A DNA stretch of 64,000 bases from Schistosoma mansoni (taxonomy: Eukaryota > Platyhelminthes > Trematoda > Strigeidida > Schistosomatidae). The first letter of the stretch is position 1. Each line of letters starts with the position of its first letter. The stretch spans positions 14,396,589 to 14,460,588 of the forward strand of contig NC_031496.1 in assembly GCF_000237925.1 (NCBI RefSeq). Direction: 5' to 3'. Of the stretch, positions 48,001-60,849 are shown piece after piece. Position numbers and translations under genes: made by a program. Below the pieces are notes generated by a model. That model was not told the DNA's origin, searched no databases, and saw nothing but the letters and a program-made list of their open reading frames with translations.

Positions 48001-51000
48001 TGGAATATATATATGCTTCAAATTAAGTGGCATTTAAACTAAATTATGGCTTGTGTTTCACTACGAAGTTATACAATAGACAAACAACATAGGGATAGTT
48101 TTTGTTTTAGAAGACATTTGTCATATAATTGGGACAACGAATATTTAACAATCACATTAGTTTTTTTTTACATATCGTTGAAATCACGAGTCAATTGAAG
48201 CTGGACCACCATGGAAAACCTGGAAGCACTGGACGGCCGTTTTGTCCTATTGTGGGACTCCTCAGCAGTGCGCATCCACGATCCCGCACTCGCGAGATTC
48301 GAACTCAGGACCTACCAGTCTCGCACCAGAGCACTTAACCAATAGACCACTGAGCAGGCACCCAACGGTGTTCATGTCTAACTTCAACTAATCCACGAAG
48401 TTGAGCAACCATTCACCAATGTCTTCAGTGAGTTGATATCTCCCAACAGACCTGGTTGAACTCCACTGGTTACTGCTTCTCACTAGAACTCCAGGAAATA
48501 CCTCATGGAGCCAGTCTTTATTCTTTTTGTTATCATAAAGACTGCAAACAAGTTTTGATGAGTTAATCAGTCAGTCACAACTAACGTAGAGCCTGGCAAA
48601 AATATAAGTTGATCCAACTTGTTATGCTACATTGGCACAACGAGATTAAAAAAATATATGAGTAGCAAAAGGGTCAAAATAATTGCAACAACCATCATAA
48701 TAAGAAGGAATAAACACTGAGAATATAGTCCGAGAAGAGAGAAAGGAAATATATGAATGAAGGAACACTGGAACTTGAAATCTAGATGAAGACAAAAAGT
48801 GAACGGTATCTACGCAATTGTGAACGATTTTGAGCCATTCATCCAAAGTTTTCAGCCACTGATAAAGGTTATGAAGCGATCGACTACTAGATAGTCTGCA
48901 ACTACAAAAATTAGTTCACATCAACCGGACTGATGGCACAACTTAGTTTGACCACTTCTCACTTTCTTCTAACTTACTCGCATATCTGGTGCAATGTGAT
49001 CGTTTACGTAATAGGTTGCCAGGAAAATCAATTTTAACTCAAATATTCTATTGCTCAAAACTTATATTAATAGTAAACTGGTTCATCTGATACGAATCCC
49101 TATTTGTATGAGTTTAAATGAGAAGTCTCACATAAATATACCACAACTGTTGCACAATCACATTCTTAAGGTTACCAAAAACAAAACAGTAAAACCAAAA
49201 CAACAATTACTAACCCATAAATCCTAAACGTCGACCATCTACAAAGAAGTTGGATGTATACACTTCTCTAGAGATATTATCTCGACTGACAACAGAAAGA
49301 ACACGTAGATCTGATTGAAATCTTAACAACTGAACAGATTTTAATACATCAGCTGCTAAAACTAAATTTTTTACACATAATAAATTATGGATGTATAGTT
49401 CGGAGTCAACAAATGCTACACCCACAAGATCAGTATTTTTCAATGTCCAAATATAGATCTAAGAGAGAAAAGAACAAAATGAATTATGTACAGCACAAGT
49501 TCAGAATAGTAATATTATATTTAATATAATAAAATAGATATGTTGCGTTGTCCTATTGAATAGTGTTATCTTAATATAATAAGTTCACTACATATATGAA
49601 ATATTAACATCAGTTATTATGTTCAAATATAGAAAGAAATAATCATACATTCATTAGGAGAAGGTAGACGATGCGTGGTATGTACAACTATGACAGAAAT
49701 TTCGAACTGGTAAAGTAAAAAGAAAGTTTTGTTTTATTATGAGCAAAAGCAAAATAACATAGGGTCGAGAAATCTACAGGAATAGAGTTATTGATTTGAC
49801 ATCGGAGAGTTGATGAGTATATATTTGAGGAAACAATGAGTCAAATAAACATACAATAATTTGGGTTACCAAAATGTATCTTGATTTTACCTTAACTAGA
49901 AAGGAGTATTGAGAGAGTAATATATACACTTCAATTAGACTAGTCGATAAAACTTAATACATACATTAAATGAACAACACTTTATAAATTGAGTCTGACA
50001 TCGAACCTGGACATAGTTCATTCATTGACTTATATTAGACACTAACTATCCTGTACTTCATAGTTGTGTAACAGAATACAGATAATTGTTTGAGTATATA
50101 CCTAATCTTTAATATATAATAGACCACTTCAACGATAGGATAAGGAGTTGATTAGAATAAATTAATCTACTAATATTGGAAAGTGATTAATTAATTGTAA
50201 TTCGTGCAACTACTTAGTGACCTGAGAAAATGAATGATAAACTTTTCAATTGTCAACTAGATGCGATCTGAGAGATTGATTAAAAAAATACAATACCAAA
50301 TCACATTTGATGGTGAAGATCTGGAAGAGGCGGGAACTTTTATGTACCCGGACAGTATCATTGATAAACAAGGAGTCTCTGGTGTAAATGTGGAGACACA
50401 GATTAACAAAGAAATGGAGGCATTCCTACAGTTGAAGAACATATGGAACTTAAAACAACTGTCAGCCAATATCGAAGTTAGAATTCGTAATATGAACGTG
50501 AAGACAGTTGTATTTTACGGTTCTATTGTACTTAGAGAACTACTACAACCATCATCAAAAGTACAAGTATTTACAAACATAGTCTACACAAGATACTCAA
50601 TATCCGTTGGTCGGATACCATCAGCAACAACCTGCTATGTCAGAGTACAAGCCAGCTTTCAGTTGAAGAGGAAATTAGGAAAGGACTCTGAAGGTGGAAA
50701 GGACATAGATTGCGGAAATCATCAGACTGCATCACTAGGCAAGCGCCAACCTGGAATACTGAAATGTGAAGAAACAGAGGAGGGTCAAAAAACAACATCG
50801 GGAATGTGAGGCAGACATCAAAAGAATAAATAGTGCCTGGAAAGGAGAGTCTAGGACAGAATTGGTTGGGGAATCCTGGTGGGCGGTCTGTGCTCCTCCA
50901 CGAGGGATGGCAGGCGTAAGGAAGGTTATCGACGTCGACAGACCAATAATAACGATTTATTAAACATATTAGCTAACTTGAATACACGTATACAGATTTC

Positions 51001-54000
51001 TAAATGAGTTCCAAGGAAACGAGCAACATTATTCGAATACTCAGTTGCTTATTACTTACTCATGTCAATGACATCATTATGAAAGATACATGTTTACTGA
51101 TAGTGTCAAATGTATTTAGTCGGCTGAATTCAGAGTAGTATCTTATAAGAAGATTGATGCTATTAATAAAATCAATTCACTGATAAAAAAATATATGTAA
51201 CAAGATAGCTAGATACAAGTTTGTGTGTGCAACGAAAGCGTATGTCAAATGTAAACACCAAATTTAATTGAAAATTGAAACAAATATTTATAAGATTCAA
51301 ATTTCAAGGTGAAAGAACGTAGCTCAGATGTGATTTGTTTTACAAATAAAAAAAACTTAGAACACAAGGAGTAATCTGTAAATAAATTTATTTAATAGTC
51401 CTAAACATCATCATGTGACATCTTTCTACAGGAATATACTGTTTAATTAATTAAAGTTTCTGGATTGATTAGTGTAAAGAACCTCAAACTACCACTTTTA
51501 ATCATATGGCATACTCCATAGACAAGTTCTGACACAAAGAAAATAACGATTATGAGCAGTGGTATTCAATTGTCATTTAAGTGTATTTGAGTGAATAAAA
51601 GAAACAATCGAGAATATCTGAGACTACTTAATACAGTTGTGATCCTATTATTGTTATTTAACTCTTGTATTTTGTTGTCACGTATTTTAACAGGAGTGAA
51701 TTATATTGGATCACTTTACTTGACCGTGGTCACTTGTATTTTTAGCTAAAATGTGACTTGAGAATTGTACTGGTTGAACGAATATCCAATAAAGTTAAAA
51801 GCTTTATTATTAACTCAGGATTCATTGAAAAGTGTTTTATTAATCAGAGATCTTATTTATCAACTGGCATAGGCTACTGTTAGAAGAAACTAGAAAGGGG
51901 TCACTAATCAATTGCTAAAATAGTATATGAAGGTTATCTATTTGGTTAGGGATCAAAAAGGGTTTCTTTGAAGAGTGCAGGATACAATATTAATCACAAG
52001 TGGCATGACTCAAATAACAGAAAAATGGAACAATTGTAGGATAAACAAGTCATCTAGAACTAGTTATAGTAAAATCTTCATGATTTATTCGAAAATAATT
52101 AAATATAGGTTGTGTTATTGGAGAAAACCGGAAACATTTATCAACAAAATTGATATTAAAGAGATTAACAATTATATAGATAAATTATAACGAGATCAGA
52201 AAAACAGATGCAAAAATTTCACGAAACATTTGATCTCCATTACTCTTAATCATAAGAATTACTTTGAAGAGTGATCAGTATAAGAAGCAACAGATTGATT
52301 ACTGATTACAATAACATTTTCACAATTACCTTTTGTCCAATTGCACTGATTAAATGACCTTGACAGCTAGTTAAAGCTGTCACTGGACCCTTTTGCTCAC
52401 CATCATGTATAATTTTCAATTTATGTCGTGTAAGTGGTTGACCAGGTTCTGGTACAACATCAATGACGTCTAAAATCAGAATTCGACCACGGACAGGTAT
52501 TTCTTCACCATATGTTAAATTTGCACCTAAAGCCAAATAATCTTTTGTACCATGAAACGTCTCTTCAGATGCTAATTGTGCTGTAATCAAACATGTGACA
52601 ACTTCCCACGGTTCAAATTCAATGCTAAAAATAGTTGGAGTAAATAATAATACAGAGTAGTTGAAATCGAATGATAACATTATAAATGAGTACTTTTGGT
52701 AAGTTAATTAAATCGTATAAAACTCTAAAGCGTAAATCCTAAAAAATATTAAGGATGTAAAGGCTATACTGGATATTCGACTTTTTTTAAAGGATAAGGT
52801 GAGAATTATTTTGAGGAAAAAGTGAAAATAATTGTGGTGAATAACTATTTCAACTGTTGTACACCTTAAGTATGTCATTACTATTTGTTTCGATTTCCCA
52901 TTGTTCTACAATAAAATCTTATACTGTTGATTCCAAATGCAAACTTCTTTATTTTTTATTTGGGTGTTTAATACATTATTGTTTATTCGAAGGATTGCTT
53001 AATTGCTACAATAATACAGTTCAGATTTGAATTTAGAAATGTAGATTATGTGTTAATGAATATGAGAACTGTGTAAAGATATTATTAGTATTGAAGCGAA
53101 TTATACAAATGGGAAAATATACAGATCAAAAGAATTACTAGATAACAATAACATACCTATAGAATTCAACGTTAATAACTTTAGAAGTAGGGGTTTCCTT
53201 ACACAAAATTCTGAGAAAAATCAACAAGCACTAACATCAGTTAACCAAGTTTACTTCGTACAGAATGACTTGTCACAAATATACATATTATTATGACAAG
53301 AAATGAATAGTATGAAAAGCAAGAAGGAGTTGAAATGATAATTAAACTGTAAAATATGATGTAAACCAAATCTTAGTCTGGAATTCATTATTCTTTTTTA
53401 TAAATAGAACCAGTTAGTAAAACTAAAGAAAATTCTTAATGAATAATAATACTAAAACTGTTAACTTACAGCGTATTAGGAATCAATAGCCATGGGGGTT
53501 GCTTATTACGATGATTAGCGTTTAAATTTGGTGCATACATTTGTAAAGAGTAATAGTCTAATGTTGGTAGAACACATGTTTTAGGACGAACTAAAACATC
53601 TTCTTCTTTATTACCTTCAGCATTTAATCGAAATACAGATTTACACGGTTCTGAATGAATACCGACAACAGCATATGTCTAAGATATAAACAAATGTATA
53701 TAGAAAATCAATGTTATTCTGGCATGAGCTACGTACTTTGTATTGGGATATATATAAATTTCAGATAAAATTTCAATAGTACACTTAAATTGTAAGATAT
53801 GACGATATGTTCGCTGAAAGACTAAAACAAAGCCAATCTCATTACCATAACCTTGAGCTACACCATTTGTGAATAAGTGATATTACCCGGTTGCCTAAAA
53901 ACAAACAACTGGAGTTGGGTTTTGAACATATACAACTCAGGTAATACACATTCGTCACAGTAATTGTATTTTTTTAAAAGTTCTATATTCGATAAGTTTT

Positions 54001-54363
54001 AATTACACTCAATGAATCAAGTTGACTGTGTTATTGTGCCTGATAAATTTTAATTACAAAAAATGAACACACAATTCAAATCACTAAAATATAGGTTTCA
54101 CTTCACTATTACGCATTTACGGTAATATGAAACTATGAGTATTATGTATACAAGAAGTATTATGATTATCTTAAGTAAACAATTGATTAAAATTTGAAAT
54201 AAAATAATATTGTCACAAATGAGACCATTTATTCGACAATTATTGTATGCATTCAACTATAATGATAGTTTACACTAAACTTGAAAAATCTTAAACTTAT
54301 TTATTATATACATTATACAATCCTCAGACTAGAATATGCAGCATTGAAATCAATTCCCTTGTA

Positions 54364-54395
<32 letters not shown>

Positions 54396-57300
54396 CTCAT
54401 AGATATTGGGAGATAATTTGTGTTTGCATCATTTCATTGTTACTAAGGACAGGAATTGATTAGTTCCTTTCAGACACATGTACAATCTTATTTATTTATT
54501 TTTTTGATCACATATTGGTACAAGGAAGCACCAGATACATATGCGCCTCACAAATCTCATTTGGTTTGTGTGAGGGCTGTGATACTGCCCAGATGCCCAA
54601 ACTGAAGCAGGTGGTTTTCTTAGGGGACCACACACCGATCCTTTGACCTAAAGGTCTGATCCACAAGGCAGTGGAGCATCGTGAGGAGATGCAGTCCCAT
54701 GATAGCCGGTGACCAACGACTGATTCATACGCCATTTGTTTCCTCAGGATCCTGGAGCCCATGTGCACTATTAGTTCGGAATGAGGGTTTTCCAACTCCC
54801 CTAGGTGGATCCTCCACATCCACCAACCCGGTTAGAGCGCCGGACATTCGCTTTTCGTCCTCTCAATTTCGTAAACAATAGTAATGCCACGAGAAGGCAG
54901 TGAGTAGGACTTCCCTGGCAGAGGCTATATATTCGCTGGCCATGTGAGAGCATTTCGAGAGGGAGAGTGGACTCTCCCCACTCTCGGTCGTACCAGGAGA
55001 GTTAGATAGTGGCTAGCTGTGGAATTGAGAACGCATGTTTCGTCCTGTTTGGCTAGATGTACCTGTATCCCAGCGTTGATGCTTAGACAGGACTCAAACC
55101 TAGTAAATTTTACTTTAAATGGTCAATGAGTTATTTATAAGGCTATTGAGCCCAGATAGTCGCTGGCTTGTGAGACGAGAATTAAAATAATATTTAAAAT
55201 ATATCTCCATCTGATTAGCTGCCATTTACTTCCATCCACATTTTTGATCAGTTTTACGGCTGTGAGACTACTTTATTCGATTTATGGATTTAAAAATAAG
55301 GTAGACAAGGACGAAAATAATACCGATTACTATAATGCTTATGGTTGTATTTTCCAGTACTTAGGTTCATAATAGGTTGGGAACGTTTTATAAAACCATA
55401 TAAGTACACTTTGTATGGTTAATATAACTGATTAACTAAAAAAAACTAAATTATGAAAATGTATTGCATTATTTGTACAAATGACGGAACAGGTTTGAGA
55501 AGGATATAGAATTAGTGTGACAGTGGGCGATACAGATGAAAACAACTGGTATTGATAAACATACTAATATAAAACATAAACAAAAACCTCTACATGAATG
55601 CTGACTCGTTACTAAGAGTGGATGAAGTTCATTGCTATTTTTATGAAATCTGTAGTTTTTGTCATGAGTTAGGAAGTGTATTTTTATATAAGCGAAAAAT
55701 TCCTAACCTTAGTAGATTATTTAACAGATAAAACAATCAAGTCAACGACTAAAAGTGACTATTTAGACCAATCACCTGCTTGAATATAGGCGTCCAGGAA
55801 ATGGTTACAGAAATTCAAAATTGGAAGATGGATTAAGACGATAACGTACTATGGACTTAAAAGTTATCATCCTCTATCTGAAATCTACACTTCTTTGCAA
55901 AAAAAATAAAGCACTATTGTGTTATATCATCTAATACAAAGAGGACTAAAAAAAATGCTGACTTGGTCAAAATACGTTGACAGTAGCAGTAACCATAATA
56001 CTTCAACGTGTTATTGGTGGTACACAACCGAAGATTAGGAAAAACAGGAATAAAGAAGATAGATATACAACAGGAATAATTAAGATGATAAACTTCGTAA
56101 CAATCATACCACCTATCACTTTAAACCACTAGGTAGAAATTCCGAAATTCAATTTACCAACTTCGATTCGAACGGCCTCATAATGTCACTGAGAATGTAA
56201 ACAAGTAGTTTGTAGTTAAAGAATTTGGCTTTCAACCAACTATTACGTTCAAGCATCATCCTAATTACCGAGATTTAGGCAGTCTAGTTGAAATAAGCGG
56301 ATGAGAATGTGAAATCACATTTTTAATACATTGTGATTCTTGTCCAACATTACTTCCATTTCTTATTCTATATGAAGATTATTCAGAGTGGAATTTGTTT
56401 TTGTTTTCTAGTGTGATATTTTGTTCGGTTTAACACTGAATTATTTGAATGTGATGTCATTTTAAGACATGATATTCTTGTATTAAATTAACAGGAACTA
56501 TGCACAGTATGACATGCAGCATGTGATTTTGTTATAACTCTGTGTACTTTTTATGTATGTGATTGTATTCTAATTAATAATCAAAATGAGTGTTCGATCA
56601 ATACATAATGAGTGTATTTTCAACTGAAGTTGTCATGTAATGGGTTTAATAAATCCTAACTTGTACAAGTCTGGGTGCGGTTACTTCAAATCATGGGAAT
56701 CGCAGTGGTTTATCATTCCTTTAGGTATAAGAATAAGAGATAAGGAAACAACAATTGGCGGCGGAGATGGAATGAATGTATATGCTTCAGGACCAATTGA
56801 GGAAGATGTTTAGGAATGACAACACGATCAACAAACAGGACGCAGTTATCAACGATTGATAGGGAGTCTCTTTTTTTGTGGAATAGTTTTAAGTCTTCTG
56901 ACTGAAGATGTGTGGGCCAGCCACAACGGAGGTAGTGTATTAGTTTGTAAATTATTGGATAATTTTTGCTGGACTCTGCAACTTTTCTTGATGTTAAATT
57001 AACGGCGTGAACAGCACTTTTGAAAGTATTGAAAACGTCTTTTTTTTATCGAATCAGTAGCGACTACTGTGTTCTCATTTTCCAGCTTCTGACTACTAAT
57101 CAATCTGGAAAGGGCATTCACATGACCAAAAGAGTTTGTAGATTTATACATGATATGAAAACTATAACCTAGTACAGTCACTGCCAATCTTTGCAGGCGG
57201 TTTGTTGTGCAAACTTGGATTCCTTTTTTCGATTCGAAAATCGCTACAAGCGGCATTTTGTGGAACTTCTTGACTGCGAAAATTAGAGCAAGTCCTTTCT

Positions 57301-60300
57301 TCTCAGTTTGACTATAAGTACGTTCGATTGGACTTAGTGAAGCATGACAAATGGTCTTCTATGTACCATCGGGAAACACATGTCAAAAAATCATCCTCAT
57401 GCCATAATTTGACGCGTCCGTCGTTACTACAATTTTTAATTTAGGGTTATAGTGGACTAAAAGTAAACCAGTTGACAATATTTCTTTTACTCTGTCAAAC
57501 GATCGTTGGGATTCCTTCGACCGTCGCCATTTCGCGCCATCCAACAAGGGCTAGCTCAGCAGGTATCAAAAGTGCTGCAGAAACTGATCATAACTTGGCA
57601 ACACTTCGTGCTACTGGAATTTGTCTAATCGCATTGATATTATCAGGATCGGCCCTAGCACCGTCTTTGTCGATCACGAACCCTAGAAAATTGATAGTTT
57701 GTATAAAGAAATTGCACATATCTTCATGTGATTGAAAGACATTGTTTAAATTTCGACGGGACTCCATCAAGTCTACAGAACAGTACTTCTTGAGCAGCTC
57801 CAGTAACAATGATGTCATCCAATTAGGCAGAAACTGCTAGTATTTCACATGTCACAATATCTATAATTTGTTGGAATATCGTTGGAGCCGTCTTCACACT
57901 GAAGGACAATCGCTGGTACTGAGTGCTGATGGTTAAGAAATATTTCGAAGACTCATCCATTTCAACTTGAAGGGATGAGTCTGCTAAGTCCATTTTCGCA
58001 AAATGCTTCCCACCATTAAGCTTTTGTGAGGATATCTTCTGGTACAGGAAGTGGATATGAATGATCTTCCAATGCATTGTTCAAACATGTCGAGAAATCA
58101 GCACACAAACGTAAGGATCAATAGGTCTTTTAAACAATGGCTACTGGAGCTGACTAGGGTGAATACTTCACAGGTTTAAGGACACTCAGTTCCTCCAATC
58201 TGTTCAACCCCTTACCCACCACAGGTAGAGAGGGATATGGAACTGGACGTTCCGGTTTGAAACACGTTGAATGTTCGACATAAAACTGCTTTCTGCACCG
58301 TACAACATCCCAGGGTTTCACTGAATACTGAACTATATTTCGACATAAGATGATTGGTAAGATATTTTATTGTTGTATGAGTGGATGTCTGAGCCGAGAG
58401 TGAAATCTGAAAACAAAGGAGAACTGGTGGTATATCCTATAATGATAGATGCTCTATATGATCGATTCCCAGCAAATCTAAATCATGACGATTTGTGAGG
58501 TAACATTTACCTCGAAAACTTTTAGACTTGGACAAGACATCACGTTCAATTTCACCGACCAGTTTTATCAGATCGCCGGATGCATTTCGGGCTCTAGAGA
58601 TGGGTGGGGACCCAAGTGTACGCCAAGCATTACGATGAATCAGAGTAATATCTGACCCAGTTTCAATCTGAAGTTTGACAGATATGCTATATATCAAGAT
58701 CTCACCATATTTATTTTTTTCAGACAGATGAACACTCGAAACTTCAAAAGTGGTATGAACGTTCTTATGTGGGATTGATTTGGATCTGTTTATACAGGAA
58801 AATGAAGTACTATAACTCCAAAAAAACTCGTCTATGTGACCGAATCGCTTATATTACATTTATTAGCTTTGTATAAGCATCTTTTGTCAGAATATCAACC
58901 ACAACACAAAACCAACAAGCTCCTTTCAAACTTTGTAAGTTACTAGCCGTACCGTGAAATTTCTGTTAATGTTATGATTTCAGGGTAAATACATTTATTG
59001 CATATGTATCTCTTTTTTTCCAATTAGTTTCATGTCGTGAGAATTACAAAGGTTCTTCGTTCTTTCAAGCATAAGAATAAGCGACGCGGATACGACACTA
59101 GTAGTATCATTAAAACTCACACAATAAAGTAGGTCTTAAAGTGGATCACTTTTAAAGTTAATAATCCAATATCTTGTCAGTGAATAACCACCTTAAGCGT
59201 TGCAATGTTGAAAAGTGGTTCATTATATGTAAGTCTAATACAAAAAACCGAGAACTACTTTTTTGATTACATGAATAATTAAATGAATTAGAAATAGTCA
59301 GTCAATGGTAATTGGACTAGAGAAAGAGAAAAAAAAAGATACAAACAAACGGTTTATGTTACCAATATACACAAATAATCATGTGAAGTAAACAAACACT
59401 ATGCTAATGAGATTTAGTTTTTTGAATGAATAAAAAATTAAATGAAGATGATAATGGTATGTATTGTACTCACTTTACTTTCTACGTGGTATTGTACATA
59501 GTAAGGCACTGGATCAAGAGTAATCCATTTTATTCCTAAATGTTCATTAAATGAATAACCTGGAGGGAGGGTAGCTAGACGCATCTCATTCTATAATTGA
59601 ATAGATATATGCATGAAAAACACAAAGTAAATGACATGATTTGGAGATAGAAAATGTATATATTTAAAATAAAACTTAAAGATAGTTTTTTTCTGACATA
59701 AACTTCAATCATTACGATATCTACTGAAGCATACGTCTCATCCTAGAAATCTACATATGTAAGTTCGTGTATCAGGACAAAGAATCATATCGACTGAGTG
59801 TGACAGTTTCTGTTCATAGTATTGTGCTTGGTTATACAAACCCTAGTACATAAAACAGGATTTAAGTCAATGACTAAATGTTTGAAAGGCTAGCGTTGTC
59901 GTCGATGAGTCAAAGTTTTACAAATCAGGAAGTTCAATACAACTGTTTTCCCAGTCTAAGATAATTCGATAGAAAACATACCCAGTTGGGATCTTAAAGA
60001 GGTACTTATTATTGATTCTAGAGAAACAATGCAGCATGACGTCTTAATGGGAGTCACTTTAGTTTCAATAGTCATTTTAAATCTTATGGTAAAAGACATT
60101 GATTAACAGTACCTTGTCATTTGGCAACCAACATATTAAGGGTAACATCCAGTTAATAAAAATATACAATAAACTTATATTCACAAGAAGAACGTATGAA
60201 AATACACTATTATCATGTCTTGACCAGTTCACATTGACGAATTTGTTAGTTATTACAGTGGTAAGCTTAGGGATGACTCATTATGCTTTTTAGAACTTCG

Positions 60301-60811
60301 TTATTGTTTCAAATCTTCATTGACATTTGTATGTAGACCAAGCAATTTTCATAATTAGTAGAATATTTGGAAAGCAATACACTTGAAGATAATACGGGAA
60401 CACCTTTTATAATTTAGTACCGTGCAAATTTTCAGTATGGGGTTGTGAATATTGTTGAATTTCATTGAAGTCATGAGCCGATCTTAGTTAAACCCCCGGG
60501 GAAAACCTGGATGCGCTGAACGGCCATTCCGTCTTAGTATGGGATTCCTCAGCAGTGCACATACACGACCCCGTAACCGGGAATCGAACCCAAGACTTTC
60601 GTTTTCGCATGAGAATGCCTAACTTCTAGACCACTTTCCTATTTATTTATTCACATTTTTGTTTGGACGCATAAGCATTGGTTCAAGGGGTCACCAAATA
60701 TATGTGCCACACAATAATAATGAGGTTATGAAGAGGTAAAGAATAGAGGGTGAGTATAATAAAAGAAGAGCAACAATGAGCAGAAATTAGTGTGTGAGTG
60801 GAATAACAATA

Positions 60812-60849
<38 letters not shown>

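Noticed and set aside
54681-54881. Small proteins repeated at 5992, 33678, 35184, 41609 and 54681
   Set aside because: The recurrent frames (beginning [14 protein letters not shown] or similar) lie antisense in the LINE 5' UTR block, so their similarity follows from repeat copies. No evidence of a real protein, though the frame stays open in several copies.
60570-60640. tRNA gene on the minus strand
   Set aside because: The B box is excellent, but the sequence is the head of a hammerhead SINE and does not close a full cloverleaf acceptor stem.
60811-60846. CRISPR-like array
   Set aside because: The repeats are simple AAT microsatellite units with no spacers, within a LINE 3' region of a eukaryotic genome.
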